From positions 310,001 through 374,000 of the forward strand of contig NC_007796.1 in the NCBI RefSeq assembly GCF_000013445.1: a stretch of DNA of 64,000 bases, given 5' to 3'. The notes under the pieces were generated by a model, which was not told where the DNA came from, did not search any database, and saw nothing but the letters and a program-made list of their open reading frames with translations. The position numbers and the translations under genes were made by a program. Every line of letters starts with the position of its first letter. The first letter of the stretch is position 1. This document shows positions 9,698 to 19,043 of the stretch, piece by piece. This stretch comes from Methanospirillum hungatei JF-1 (lineage in GTDB: Archaea; Halobacteriota; Methanomicrobia; Methanomicrobiales; Methanospirillaceae).

Positions 9698-10107
9698 TTT
9701 TTCTCCTTTTATTTGATAACAGATGATCCTATGATGACTTTTGCTGGAATGATTGGAATTTCCTCCCGAATGAGTGCATAATAATATTTTACTTTAATGC
9801 AAAAAAACTTGTTCTAATAATATCATAAATTCTTGGATGCAATGATGAAATTTTCTGTTTATTATTGCATCGGAGTAAAAGACTTCCATGAAGGTATTTA
9901 AAAAAAATGATGGTGACCAGATTACTGCATATATATGTTTTTTAGCAGGGGGATGGTAAGATAGAAAATTGTCTGATATATGCAATAAAGACGTTGAGAG
10001 AGTGAATAGAAGCAAATAATTTTTTGTAATTTATTTTATTTTGTCTGATAAAAACAAAAGATGGTATTACCGCAAAGTATTTCTGTATGAACAATAAATT
10101 TTGATCT
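9698..10107. other. Intergenic AT-rich region
   Basis: This 410-bp stretch separates the divergent cobN and the small unknown gene. It is AT-rich with poly-A/T runs and must contain both promoters. A 73-codon open frame on the - strand has no ribosome site or recognisable features and I regard it as chance. I see no RNA gene or repeat. Confidence 0.5.
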
Positions 10108-10473
10108 ATGTCAAAATTTTTTGGTTATGAACCGAAGCCCAAGACTGCAAAGCTTGCCGATGAGTTTGAAACCAAGGTCCTAATTCGGAGAAACAACAAA
10201 TCCCTCGTTGGGAGGGTTTTTGTTGACATCATGGAAGATGAATGGAAATTTGCTGTGGGTTTTAACCAGATGGGTATTACCAAACTTCATGGCAGAGAAA
10301 ATGAATTTGAAGTTCTGTACAGATACCAGCCATCGGAAGAATCAAAGGTGGTTCGCCTTGGAACTGATACCGGTCTTGAGAATGACTATCCTGCTGCGTC
10401 ATTTCCATCACCTGATGAATTCATCATCTGGGCAATCGGCCAGGAAAAACAGATTCAGCTTTCACCTGCCTGA
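10108..10473 (+). CDS. Conserved-looking small soluble protein, function unknown
   Basis: 121 residues, charged, without signal peptide or membrane segment. It has a compact, probably single-domain look with a beta-rich middle (KVLIRRNNKSLVGRVFVDI, WKFAVGFNQMGITKLHGR) and an ordered tail (PAASFPSPDEFIIWAIG). I do not recognise the family. A second open frame overlapping it on the same strand (10208-10477) is a shadow. It stands alone between cobN and the corrinoid adenosyltransferase, both related to corrinoid metabolism, so a role there is possible but unsupported. Confidence 0.7.
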   Translation: MSKFFGYEPKPKTAKLADEFETKVLIRRNNKSLVGRVFVDIMEDEWKFAVGFNQMGITKLHGRENEFEVLYRYQPSEESKVVRLGTDTGLENDYPAASFPSPDEFIIWAIGQEKQIQLSPA

Positions 10474-10561
10474 ATGATTCCTCCTTTATTTCTTTCAATT
10501 TTTCGATTGTAATTCTGATTATTCATTCTGAAGAAGGCAATATTTAAGGTAAAAAAAGCGC

Positions 10562-11086
10562 ATGGATAAAGATCGGAAAGGATACATTCAGGTATATTGT
10601 GGAAACGGAAAGGGGAAAACAACTGCAGCACTAGGTCTCTCGCTCAGGACCCTTCTCTCTGGTGGATCAGTGTATTTTGCCCAGTTTTGTAAAGGATCAG
10701 AGACGGCAGAATTGGGGCTGTGTACACTCTTTGATACCTTTGTGATGGAACAGTATGGAACCGGGAAGTTCATTATCAGTGATCCTACTGAAGAAGACCT
10801 AAAGCAGGCAAGATTGGGACTTGAACATTGCAAAAGTGTGCTGTCATCCGGTTATTTTGACCTTGTCGTCCTTGATGAGATAATCATGAGTGTCTATTAC
10901 CGGCTAATCACCATTGAAGAGATTCTCTCTATGCTGAAATCCAGAAAGTCATGGGTTGAAGTGGTACTCACCGGGAGAAAGGCGCCACATGAGTTGATTG
11001 AAGCAGCAGATCTGGTCACAGAGATGAAAAAAGTGAAACATTATTTTGATATTGGGGTGAAAGCAAGGAAAGGGATAGAATTCTGA
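10562..11086 (+). CDS. cobA: Cob(I)alamin adenosyltransferase, CobA/BtuR family
   Basis: 174 residues with P-loop CGNGKGKTTAALGLSLR at the N terminus, the DLVVLDEI Walker B strand and the EVVLTGRKAPHELIEAAD and DLVTEMKKVKHYFDIGVKAR segments of the CobA/CobO/BtuR family. The enzyme moves the adenosyl group of ATP to reduced corrinoids, making the adenosylated form. It is a little shorter than bacterial BtuR (about 196 residues) because of a shorter N terminus. Its presence between two CobN loci and two BtuFCD-type importers supports corrinoid import or remodelling as the theme of this region. Confidence 0.93.
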   Translation: MDKDRKGYIQVYCGNGKGKTTAALGLSLRTLLSGGSVYFAQFCKGSETAELGLCTLFDTFVMEQYGTGKFIISDPTEEDLKQARLGLEHCKSVLSSGYFDLVVLDEIIMSVYYRLITIEEILSMLKSRKSWVEVVLTGRKAPHELIEAADLVTEMKKVKHYFDIGVKARKGIEF

Positions 11087-11130
11087 TATCTGAAATTTTC
11101 TGGGTAATCTGGTTTCTATCCGAGGTTTTG

Positions 11131-11817
11131 TTATTTCCAGCCAATAAACACTCCAAACATATCATACTGTAAGGGTGAAAGTATCCGAGCAAAACCTGCA
11201 GCTTTCAATTTTCTATAGAAACCATGGTTTGTGTCAAGAAGGGGCCATGCCTTCTCTCTTCCGGATACTGTCTCGAGAATCTGATCTTCTGGCATGCCGG
11301 TATCTCTCATGTGACGCTCCCATCTGTTTCGGTATATCGATTCAATCCAGTCCTCTTCCGGTCTCATAACATCTCCGCATATAAAAAGTCCACCTGGATT
11401 TAGTTTTTGATATATCTCATCAATGAGGTTTTTTCTGAAATTATCAGAGATGTGATGAAGAGTAAGTGTTGATATAATACAATCATAGTTCCCTTCAGGC
11501 AGGCCGGTGGTGATGTCACCTTCGATGAATGTGCACCCTGTTAATTCTTCTTTTCTTTTTGCCAGTTCCAGCATCTCTGGAGATTTATCCATGCAGGTGA
11601 TCTGATATTCAGGATATTGACTGAGCATAAGTGCAGTAAAATACCCGGTCCCTGAACCAAGTTCCATGATAGAGATCTTCCGGTGAGGAATGAATGAAAG
11701 GCATGTGGAAAAGAAGAGCTCCGCATTCGGGAGGATGCGAAAGAGGTTCGTGTCGTACTGAGTGATGCGGTTCAAATAATGTTCGTGATCAGACATCATT
11801 ATATCAAAGGGTTTCAT
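11131..11817 (-). CDS. Class I SAM-dependent methyltransferase
   Basis: About 228 residues with motif I IMELGSGTGYFTALML, an acidic residue after the next strand (ITCMDKSPEMLELA), the FIEGDIT loop and IISTLTLHHI, which together define the Rossmann methyltransferase fold. The substrate is not evident; it is not a recognisable CbiE, CbiT, CbiL or CobA-type corrin methylase. I chose the methionine at 11817 (MKPFDIMMSDHEHY); the frame stays open to an ATG at 11859 but the extra residues look unlike the family and neither site has a clear ribosome site. A perfect-armed palindrome lies about 70 bp upstream. Confidence 0.8.
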   Translation of the reverse strand: MKPFDIMMSDHEHYLNRITQYDTNLFRILPNAELFFSTCLSFIPHRKISIMELGSGTGYFTALMLSQYPEYQITCMDKSPEMLELAKRKEELTGCTFIEGDITTGLPEGNYDCIISTLTLHHISDNFRKNLIDEIYQKLNPGGLFICGDVMRPEEDWIESIYRNRWERHMRDTGMPEDQILETVSGREKAWPLLDTNHGFYRKLKAAGFARILSPLQYDMFGVFIGWK

Positions 11818-12295
11818 GTATCTTAATTGGTGAGATATTACTCGTAAAATAAACAGCATGAAACTTGTCTTTATTTTTGTTACAGAGTTATCTGAATAAT
11901 TCAGATAAGGTCTCTCATCACGAGGATTACGATTGGTCTATGTTACTTTCTTTTTGAAGTTTTTATCTCCAACAATTTCTACCTTCATAATGACGTTCTG
12001 GTTATCCTCGGTATTTGTAAGAGAGGTTTCCATCAGGTCAGAATGATAATTCGGTTGGTTTGGAGAACGGTCCCTCCCTATTGCCGTGTGCTCCAGATTC
12101 TCGTAAAAATTCTCTTTTTTCGAGATTAATTGTCATTTGAATTACTCTCAATTTGTTCCAGACAAAGGGAAATGATTGAATAAATCATTTTTTTATCTTC
12201 TGACTTGACCAAAAATGGAATATTTTATTCTTTTTCTGAAAATGAAATGTAATTATGGGCTATTTATCCTGTAACAATTTTACCTCATCAATACC
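11818..12295. other. Intergenic region with a palindrome
   Basis: Between the methyltransferase start and the end of the second binding-protein gene lie about 480 bp without a convincing gene. It contains the palindrome listed separately, followed by AT-rich sequence with scattered T-runs, which in archaea could end the long operon arriving from 22762. I see no RNA gene. Confidence 0.45.
11888..11908. promoter_or_regulatory. 21-bp palindrome, possible operator
   Basis: Two 10-base arms, TTATCTGAAT and ATTCAGATAA, are exact reverse complements around one central A. The site lies 71 bp upstream of the chosen methyltransferase start and 29 bp upstream of the alternative start. Its size and symmetry fit a dimeric repressor site. 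I did not find a second copy in the window. Confidence 0.4.
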
Positions 12296-13303
12296 TTACA
12301 AGACTGGTGCATAATATTCGCCCATTTCTGTTCCGGAAACAAAGGTATCAGCATACTCTTGTAAGACATCTTTTGGATTAAGGTCTTTACATTCATCCGG
12401 GTGCAATGCCTTTGCAAGATATACGAGACCAGCCGGACTCCGGGGACCATAAACAAGGTCTCCATTCAGGACAAACACTTGTTTTTCTTTTACTGCATCA
12501 AGTGAGTCAAACCCGGTTCTTGCAATCATCTCTTCCCTGACCTGTTCCAGCGTTTTATCCGGCTTAAGGGAGACTGTTTTTATAATTACCGACGGATTCT
12601 CACTCATAACCCATTCAGGAGTGACTTTTGGCCATTGTTCACCAAGACTTGCAGCAAGGTTTTTTCCCCTGGCTATTCCCATAAGAATATCTATTCCGCT
12701 GTCTTTGCCCTGAGCAGAATAATCAGAATATCCTTCAATGTATGCTGTCGGGAGATCTTGTTCAGGAATATTTTTCAACCGTGACGTAACTTCATCCTCC
12801 CATTTCTTCATGAAGGTAAGATATTGTTCTGCTTTCTCATCAGCACCGATCAATGTTCCCAGAGATGTAATATCCTGTTTAAGAGTATTGAATTTATAAC
12901 AGTCAAGATAAATCAGATTAATTCCTGCGTTTTTCAACTGTTCAGCGTTCTTTGGTTTGGAACTGGAATACGAAATGACGGCATCTGGTTTTAATGCAAG
13001 AATCCGCTCAATACCGGGTGTCTGCCAGTCTCCAACACTTATCGCGTTTGGCATGTGTTTCATGAGTGCAGTATCTTTCATGGTACTATCAGTAAGACCA
13101 ATTATGCTGTTTCCTGCCCCAAGAATCACCAATGCTTCTGCTGCATCACTGTTCAGGCAGATAATCCTTTTCGCAGCAAATGGAAGGGTGATGGTATCTC
13201 CTGACGTATCGGTGAATGAGACATCAGCAGAGCAAAATGGTAGTATTAATCCACAAACAATGACGAATATCGCGAAGTAGGAAATGTACGAGTTTTTCAT
13301 CAT
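12296..13303 (-). CDS. ABC transporter substrate-binding protein, BtuF/FepB type
   Basis: About 335 residues with a secretion signal (MMKNSYISYFAIFVIVCGLI, processing near FCSA) and the Peripla_BP_2 layout: ITLPFAAKRIICLNSDAAEA, the GIERILALKPDAVISYSSSK strand, and a C-terminal VLNGDLVYGPRSPAGLVYLA segment. It should bind an iron chelate or tetrapyrrole outside the membrane. I used the MM pair at 13303/13300 since it starts the signal peptide cleanly; the frame is open to 13339. It is the last gene of the seven-gene minus-strand operon headed by the second cobN, 51 bp after the ABC-2 permease. Confidence 0.9.
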   Translation of the reverse strand: MMKNSYISYFAIFVIVCGLILPFCSADVSFTDTSGDTITLPFAAKRIICLNSDAAEALVILGAGNSIIGLTDSTMKDTALMKHMPNAISVGDWQTPGIERILALKPDAVISYSSSKPKNAEQLKNAGINLIYLDCYKFNTLKQDITSLGTLIGADEKAEQYLTFMKKWEDEVTSRLKNIPEQDLPTAYIEGYSDYSAQGKDSGIDILMGIARGKNLAASLGEQWPKVTPEWVMSENPSVIIKTVSLKPDKTLEQVREEMIARTGFDSLDAVKEKQVFVLNGDLVYGPRSPAGLVYLAKALHPDECKDLNPKDVLQEYADTFVSGTEMGEYYAPVL

Positions 13304-13354
13304 GGTAATCATCAGTTTTTTGTTCGTCTGGCAATACAAAAAGCGTAGGAATTC

Positions 13355-14080
13355 TCATACCTGGACTTTTCTGAATACATGAACTGCAACTCCGATTATG
13401 GACACACACAAGATGGATAAAAATCCGATCTGAGTCAGAGGAATCTCTCCGGTCTGGAAGATCCTGATCCCATCTATCGCAAAACTGAGCGGATTTATTT
13501 GGGCTACAGGTATTAGCCATGAGGGCATCTGTTCGTAGGGCATCATTGCCGATGAGGAGAAAAACAGGGGCATCGTAATCATTGCGTTGGCAGCAGCATA
13601 TTGATCATGATCATCCAGGTAGATCGCAATAGACGCCGCTGCTGAAGCGAGTAATGCCCCGAAAATGATCAGGATAAGGTATGTTCCTGCTAATTGGGAT
13701 GGAGTATAGAGTTTCGCCCCAACAAGAAAAGCGAAGCAGAGAATTATCGTTGACTGAATAATTCCCCTGATTGAAATTACCAGAATCTTTCCAAACAGAA
13801 TACTTTCCCGTGGTGGGGGAAGAGCAAGAAATTTATTAAAAAATCCAAGCATGCGGTCAAGAATGAGTAGTCCTCCACCAGCGAGCGATGCTGAGAGAAT
13901 AGTCATCACAAGAATTCCCGGGGTTACAAAGTCGATGTAATTATCGGTAAAGGATATCGGAAGGGCCAGGCCTACAAAGAGGAGCCACGCTGCAGGCATG
14001 ACCATGGCGGAAATAAACCCCCATTTCCCTCTGAACCAACGGATCAAATCCCGACGGCAGTATACCAGAATCGGATTCAT
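13355..14080 (-). CDS. ABC-2 type transporter permease
   Basis: 241 residues with about six membrane segments, the layout of DrrB/NodJ-like ABC-2 membrane proteins (VTPGILVMTILSASLAGGGL; IFGALLASAAASIAIYL; PLFFSSSAMMPYEQMPSWL). Such proteins usually export drugs, polysaccharides or lipids. GGGAGGAG precedes the ATG and the start overlaps the end of its ATPase gene by four bases. An exporter inside a chelatase and BtuCD-type uptake operon is unusual; it may remove a product or by-product, which is inference only. Confidence 0.88.
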   Translation of the reverse strand: MNPILVYCRRDLIRWFRGKWGFISAMVMPAAWLLFVGLALPISFTDNYIDFVTPGILVMTILSASLAGGGLLILDRMLGFFNKFLALPPPRESILFGKILVISIRGIIQSTIILCFAFLVGAKLYTPSQLAGTYLILIIFGALLASAAASIAIYLDDHDQYAAANAMITMPLFFSSSAMMPYEQMPSWLIPVAQINPLSFAIDGIRIFQTGEIPLTQIGFLSILCVSIIGVAVHVFRKVQV

Positions 14081-15060
14081 CCTCTCCTCCCGGTCATATT
14101 TCGAAACGTGCTTAGATTAAAAGGACCCTTATCCTCTTCAGTTCCGACAAGATGGAGAAATACATCATCCAGAGAAGGTTTTCGAAGTGACATGGCGGTT
14201 ACGGTCACGCCATTTACACTCAGGGCATCTTTGATTTGAGGGAGAGCCTCGTCTCCCGAATCAGCATAGAAGATTATGCTTTCATCTTCGAAAAAGGCGA
14301 ACCTGACACCGGGAAGATCAACTCCTGTGTATGTACCTGAAACAGATACCGAAATTACATCTTTTGAGATAATTTTTTTAAGATTTTCCGGAGTGTCTAT
14401 CGCCTTGATAGTGCCATGATCAATAATTGCAACCCTATCACAGTACTTATCAGCTTCATCCATGTAGTGTGTCGTTACAAAAATCGTCATCCCGGCATTG
14501 CGGAGTTTCTTAATATGCTCCCAGATCTTTTTTCGGGCTGCTACATCAAGCCCAACCGTGGGTTCATCAAGGAATAGAACCTTGGGATTGTGGACAAGAG
14601 CCTGGGCAAGTTCCAGTCTTCTTCTCATTCCACCGGAGTATACTTTGGCATATTCATCAGCACGGTCGGATAGTTCCAATATCCGGAGTACTTCTTCGGA
14701 TCGTTCAGCCGGGTTTTGGACTCCGTACAGTTCTGCAAACATATGAATATTCTCTCTCCCGGTAAGCCTGACGTCAACTGCCATATCCTGCGGGACATAA
14801 CTGATCGAATCCCTGACTTTCCTTGGTTCGGTCTGGATATTATATCCACAGATTTCTGCAGTTCCTTCTGTCGGTTCGAGGAGAGTTGTCAGCATCAGAA
14901 CCGTGGTTGTTTTTCCTGAACCATTTGGACCGAGAATGCCAAATATCTCGTTTCCAACGGAGAGATTGATTTGATTTACAGCACAGAGGTTACCGAAGTT
15001 TTTTGTAAGCTTTTTCGTGATTATTTTACTATATGGACAGTTTTGAATTTCTTTTTTCAT
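14077..15060 (-). CDS. ABC-2 type transporter ATPase, DrrA-like
   Basis: 327 residues with Walker A LGPNGSGKTT, signature YSGGMRRRLELAQALVHNP, Walker B VLFLDEPTVGLD and the H-loop VTTHYMDEADKYCD. The YSGGMRRR signature and the C-terminal extension ending in PSLDDVFLHLVG are typical of the DrrA/CcmA group that powers ABC-2 exporters. It abuts the BtuD-like ATPase gene with no gap and overlaps the ABC-2 permease gene by four bases, so the pair is translated together. Confidence 0.92.
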   Translation of the reverse strand: MKKEIQNCPYSKIITKKLTKNFGNLCAVNQINLSVGNEIFGILGPNGSGKTTTVLMLTTLLEPTEGTAEICGYNIQTEPRKVRDSISYVPQDMAVDVRLTGRENIHMFAELYGVQNPAERSEEVLRILELSDRADEYAKVYSGGMRRRLELAQALVHNPKVLFLDEPTVGLDVAARKKIWEHIKKLRNAGMTIFVTTHYMDEADKYCDRVAIIDHGTIKAIDTPENLKKIISKDVISVSVSGTYTGVDLPGVRFAFFEDESIIFYADSGDEALPQIKDALSVNGVTVTAMSLRKPSLDDVFLHLVGTEEDKGPFNLSTFRNMTGRRG

Positions 15061-15867
15061 TCAGATCACATTTATCGGTTTGGGAGATGTCCGGTCTTCT
15101 GCCTTTTTCCAATCAGGTAAAACGTACCTGCCTGCATCTGTTGTGACAAACTGCATGGGGATTCCATATACTGAAATGATATTTTCCTCAGTCATTACCT
15201 CTTCAACAGTTCCCATACTCACAATCTCTCCTTTATCCAGCAGGATTACCCGATCTGCGTAATGATAAGCAAAATTAAGATCATGCACTGCTACCAAAAC
15301 AGATCGACTTTGAGAATCTGCGATTCTTTTAATCATCTGGAATACATCAATCTGGTGCTTGATATCAAGGGCACTGGTTGGTTCATCAAACAGGAAATAA
15401 TCCGGTTCCTGGGCAATTGCACGGGCAATGAAAACCCGTTGTCGTTCTCCTCCAGATAATTCGGTGAGCATTTTTTCAGCCATGGATGTGATATGGAGCA
15501 TTTCCATTGCAGTATCGACTTTTGCCAGGTCATGCTGGGTCAGTGACCATTGTACATGGGGGCGGCGACCAAGAATGACAGCTTCAAGGACTGTTGAAGA
15601 GGTGAGATACTGAAAATCCTGGGGGACATACCCAATCTTTTTCGCTATCTCATTCCGGGAAATAGAATCCAGGTTCTGACCTTCCAATGAAAGGTTCCCA
15701 TATTTAGGCTCCATAATTCCTGCAATTGTCTTGATTAACGTGCTTTTACCTGATCCGTTCGGTCCGATGATACACAGAACTTCTCCAAGAGGAAGAGAGA
15801 AACTGATATCAGAGAGGACACGAATGGATCCATAATGCACAGATAATTTTTCAACGACAAGTGTCAT
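15061..15867 (-). CDS. ABC transporter ATPase, BtuD/FecE type
   Basis: 268 residues with Walker A GPNGSGKST, the Q-loop YVPQDFQYLTSSTV, signature LSGGERQRVFIARAIAQEP, Walker B YFLFDEPTSALD and H-loop VAVHDLNFAYHYAD. It belongs with the FecCD-type permease 10 bp upstream in the operon and the binding protein at the operon end. It would drive uptake of a metal chelate or corrinoid. Length is usual for the family. Confidence 0.94.
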   Translation of the reverse strand: MTLVVEKLSVHYGSIRVLSDISFSLPLGEVLCIIGPNGSGKSTLIKTIAGIMEPKYGNLSLEGQNLDSISRNEIAKKIGYVPQDFQYLTSSTVLEAVILGRRPHVQWSLTQHDLAKVDTAMEMLHITSMAEKMLTELSGGERQRVFIARAIAQEPDYFLFDEPTSALDIKHQIDVFQMIKRIADSQSRSVLVAVHDLNFAYHYADRVILLDKGEIVSMGTVEEVMTEENIISVYGIPMQFVTTDAGRYVLPDWKKAEDRTSPKPINVI

Positions 15868-15877
15868 AATCCGCCTC

Positions 15878-16963
15878 TCATGTGATCATCCGGTGTTTTC
15901 CCCGTAATATGAGGAACATGAAAAAGATACCCCCGATTACATACATGATAACCCCGACCGGGATCTCAACCGGGTCCATAATCGTTCGTGCAGCGGTATC
16001 CGAGATCAACAGAATGAGTGCTCCCAGGAGGGCGGAACAGGGGATCAGGAACCGGTTATCATTTCCAATCAGCATTCTGCCGATATGGGGGCCCATCAGA
16101 CCAATAAATCCGATAATCCCGGTAAATGCAAGGCAAGCTGATGCTGCCAGGGTTGAGACGAACAGTCCGGTCAGACGAAGTCTGTTCACATTGACCCCCA
16201 GGTTTTTTGCAACATCATCTCCGGCTGAGAGGGTATTGAGATCCCAGGCTTTGGATTCCAGATAAAGGAAACAGAGGAGTGAAATTGGAGCGACGATAAT
16301 AATTGCTCCCCAGTTCGCACCCCACATCCCTCCCATCAACCAGAGGGTAATCTCCCTGAGTTTTTCATCATTTGTCAAATACTTCAGAATCATGACACCG
16401 GCAGTGAAGATATACCCGATAACAACCCCGGCAAGGATAAGGGTAGCACTTGATGAACCTTTCATCTGTGAGATTGCATAAATAAAAAGAATTGAAAACC
16501 ATCCCAGAAGGAATGCTGAAAAGATGATGACGCCGTTTTGAAATTCTTTCGGGATGAAAGGCATAAGGGAGGCTCCAAAGACGATAGCCAGGGCAGCACC
16601 GAATGATGCTGCGGATGAGAGTCCAAGGGTAAAAGGACTTACAAGCGGATTTCGAAGGAGTGCCTGCATGACACATCCGGCTATCGCAAGACTTATACCG
16701 GTAAATATTGCAAGAAGTACCCGTGGCATTCTGAAATCAATCACCACCGTCTTTTCAGAAGGGAAATCTTTCAGAAGATCCGGGTTCATTACTGCCTGAT
16801 GAACTATGGTAAGGATCCGATCAAAGGAGAGATGGTAGGATCCTGCATTCAGGGCATAAATACTTGCACAAAAGAGGAGAATGGTAAGCCCTGTGATAAC
16901 TATGAATTTCTGTTTTCTCCCGGATAGGTATAGGGAGATGGATGCATTTTCTGGTGATTTCAT
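15878..16963 (-). CDS. FecCD/BtuC-type ABC transporter permease
   Basis: About 361 residues with around ten membrane segments and the family stretches RMPRVLLAIFTGISLAIAG, NPLVSPFTLGLSSAASFGAA and FTGIIGFIGLMGPHIGRMLI. I take the ATG at 16963; the codon before it is a TTG that would add one residue. It follows the chelatase gene by 37 bp and precedes its ATPase by 10 bp. It is a paralogue of the permease at 334-1416, so the region has two importers of this class with probably different ligands. Confidence 0.93.
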   Translation of the reverse strand: MKSPENASISLYLSGRKQKFIVITGLTILLFCASIYALNAGSYHLSFDRILTIVHQAVMNPDLLKDFPSEKTVVIDFRMPRVLLAIFTGISLAIAGCVMQALLRNPLVSPFTLGLSSAASFGAALAIVFGASLMPFIPKEFQNGVIIFSAFLLGWFSILFIYAISQMKGSSSATLILAGVVIGYIFTAGVMILKYLTNDEKLREITLWLMGGMWGANWGAIIIVAPISLLCFLYLESKAWDLNTLSAGDDVAKNLGVNVNRLRLTGLFVSTLAASACLAFTGIIGFIGLMGPHIGRMLIGNDNRFLIPCSALLGALILLISDTAARTIMDPVEIPVGVIMYVIGGIFFMFLILRGKHRMIT

Positions 16964-17000
16964 CAAAAATTTCTCTGATGGTACATGAAGTAATTCATAT

Positions 17001-19043
17001 TCAAGCCAAGGATGTTTTCATTCCTGATACTACTGCACTGGATAGATCTGAAGCAGTCAGATCTGAGATCTGGAAGTATCGTCCCTGTGTCCGCTGTGCA
17101 ATGAAAGGACAGAATCCAAGTTGAATACTTAACCGTCCTTTCTGTTTTGATTCGGTATCGATAATGACGGTTTCAATTCCGGCTTTTACCAGGTCATCGG
17201 TAATTAATCCAATCTCATCTTTCAGTTTTCCTCCATTTCCGACATTCGCCCGTCCATCGGTAATAAGAACGAGTAGGGGAAGTAATGATGGATACTTTTG
17301 TTTCTCCCGCATGAGTATTGTAAGGGATTTTTGCAATCCGGCTGCAAGCGGGGTTTTTCCACCGGTTGGCAGTTCAGATAAGCGCTGGTATGCAAGATCT
17401 ATGCTGGATGTAAGGGGCAGAACCACATCTGCTCCTTCACCCCGGAATGCAACAAGGCCGACACGATCCCGGTTCTGGTAGGAATCTTCAAGCAGGGAGA
17501 AAATAGCCCCTTTTGCTGCCTCCATCCGCTGTTCAACCCCCATCGAACCACTTGCATCCACGACAAAGAGGGTGGCAGTGGCCGTTTTTCCTATCCGTTT
17601 CTTCTGAAGGACTTCATCTGAACGGATAACTATGGCCAATGAGTCTGACAGACGCATCTTCTGATACGGGGAAACGGCCCGGATTGTGGCATCAAGGGCG
17701 ATGTCACGTCCGGTTGGTCTTTTTTCCGCACCGATATACTGACCACGCCGGTCTCCTCCGTTCGTATCAAACCGTCGCCCCGGGGCGTATCGTTTTTCAA
17801 CCGTTCTTCGGTCCGGTGATTTTATCTTATCCGGATCTATGGGCGATCCAATCCGGAACACCTGCTGTTCCTTTGGAGCGTTCCCTTGTGAAGCTGATGG
17901 ATCTGTTCTGTTTTCTGGTTCAGATTGCTGGTTTTGTCCCTTGGATTCCTGTTGATCAGATGGGGGTTGATCCGGAGGGTTGTCCTGCTGATTCTCCTGA
18001 TTTTGGGAAGGTTCGTTCATCAGGTCATCAAGCTTTTCCGGATCAACTTTTGGCTCCTCAAACGGTCTTCTTCTCATCCGGTGGGGAAGGGCAAGTTCAA
18101 TAGCCTCCCGAAGGTCGTCCTGGTTTACGGTCTTCCGACCATCAAATGCTGCTATGGTCTTCGCTGTCCTGACAATGGTGATCTCGGCCCGGTGTGTTCG
18201 TACCCCAAGGCCAATGCACACATCCACTGCTTTTCGCACCAGATCATCTGAAATCGTTACACTGGGGAGGATTTTTATCGCTTTCCGAATCTTTTTTGCG
18301 ATATCTTTCTGCTTTCTTTTGAATTTCTGACGGAAGGTATCCGGATCTTTTAAAAACTCTTCAGATGTCTTGACGATCGCCATTCGTTCATCCGGATTAT
18401 CAAGTGCCTCAACCGATACCTGGAGTCCGAACCGGTCTAGTAACTGGGGTCTCAGTTCTCCCTCCTCAGGGTTCATTGTGCCGATGAGAATAAACCGTGA
18501 GGGGTGTGAAAATGATATTCCTTCACGTTCAACCGTGTTCACCCCCATGGCGGCTGCATCAAGAAGCACATCAACGACATGATCATCAAGAAGGTTTACT
18601 TCATCAATATACAGAATTCCGCGATTTGCATCAGCGAGTATTCCAGGTTCAAGTGCTTTAATTCCTTCCTTTAATGCCCGCTCAATGTCTATCGTGCCGA
18701 CAACCCGATCCTCGGTTGCCCCGACCGGTAAATTCACCACCCGTATCTGCTGGTCTTTTGGATTTGGCAGAGATTTTTGTTTCTTTTTTTCTGCACAGAG
18801 TTCACAAAATTCAGATTCTTTTTTCGGATCACAGGAGAACGGGCACCCGGGAACTACCGTTATCATGGGAAGTATTTCGGCAAGAGACCGGACCGCGGTT
18901 GATTTTGCAGTCCCCTTCTCACCCCGGATAAGGACACCTCCGATGGTCGGGTTGATAGCATTCAGGACCAGGGCTTTTTTCATCTGGTCCTGGCCGATAA
19001 TAGCAGTAAATGGAATAAGCGGTTTTTTATGATGATGAGACAT
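17001..19043 (-). CDS. ChlI-ChlD fusion, chelatase ATPase/integrin-I subunit
   Basis: 680 residues. The N-terminal AAA+ half has Walker [10 protein letters not shown] at 41-49 and Walker [13 protein letters not shown] near 141-152. A Pro/Gln/Asn-rich acidic linker spans about 345-395, and a von Willebrand A domain with the MIDAS motif DASGSM at 496-501 ends the protein. This is the BchI-BchD arrangement in one chain, the motor that works with CobN or BchH in metal insertion. A four-cysteine group (Cys67, Cys71, Cys80, Cys83; CPFSC and CELC) is inserted shortly after Walker A and may bind zinc or a cluster. Its start codon overlaps the stop of the cobN copy (TAATG), so the two subunits are co-translated. 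Confidence 0.92.
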   Translation of the reverse strand: MSHHHKKPLIPFTAIIGQDQMKKALVLNAINPTIGGVLIRGEKGTAKSTAVRSLAEILPMITVVPGCPFSCDPKKESEFCELCAEKKKQKSLPNPKDQQIRVVNLPVGATEDRVVGTIDIERALKEGIKALEPGILADANRGILYIDEVNLLDDHVVDVLLDAAAMGVNTVEREGISFSHPSRFILIGTMNPEEGELRPQLLDRFGLQVSVEALDNPDERMAIVKTSEEFLKDPDTFRQKFKRKQKDIAKKIRKAIKILPSVTISDDLVRKAVDVCIGLGVRTHRAEITIVRTAKTIAAFDGRKTVNQDDLREAIELALPHRMRRRPFEEPKVDPEKLDDLMNEPSQNQENQQDNPPDQPPSDQQESKGQNQQSEPENRTDPSASQGNAPKEQQVFRIGSPIDPDKIKSPDRRTVEKRYAPGRRFDTNGGDRRGQYIGAEKRPTGRDIALDATIRAVSPYQKMRLSDSLAIVIRSDEVLQKKRIGKTATATLFVVDASGSMGVEQRMEAAKGAIFSLLEDSYQNRDRVGLVAFRGEGADVVLPLTSSIDLAYQRLSELPTGGKTPLAAGLQKSLTILMREKQKYPSLLPLLVLITDGRANVGNGGKLKDEIGLITDDLVKAGIETVIIDTESKQKGRLSIQLGFCPFIAQRTQGRYFQISDLTASDLSSAVVSGMKTSLA

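Noticed and set aside
9794-10015. 73-codon open frame on the - strand
   Set aside because: AT-rich, no ribosome site, no recognisable sequence; located in a promoter region.
10208-10477. 89-codon frame overlapping the small unknown gene
   Set aside because: Shadow of the frame at 10108-10473, which has a better start and a more protein-like composition.
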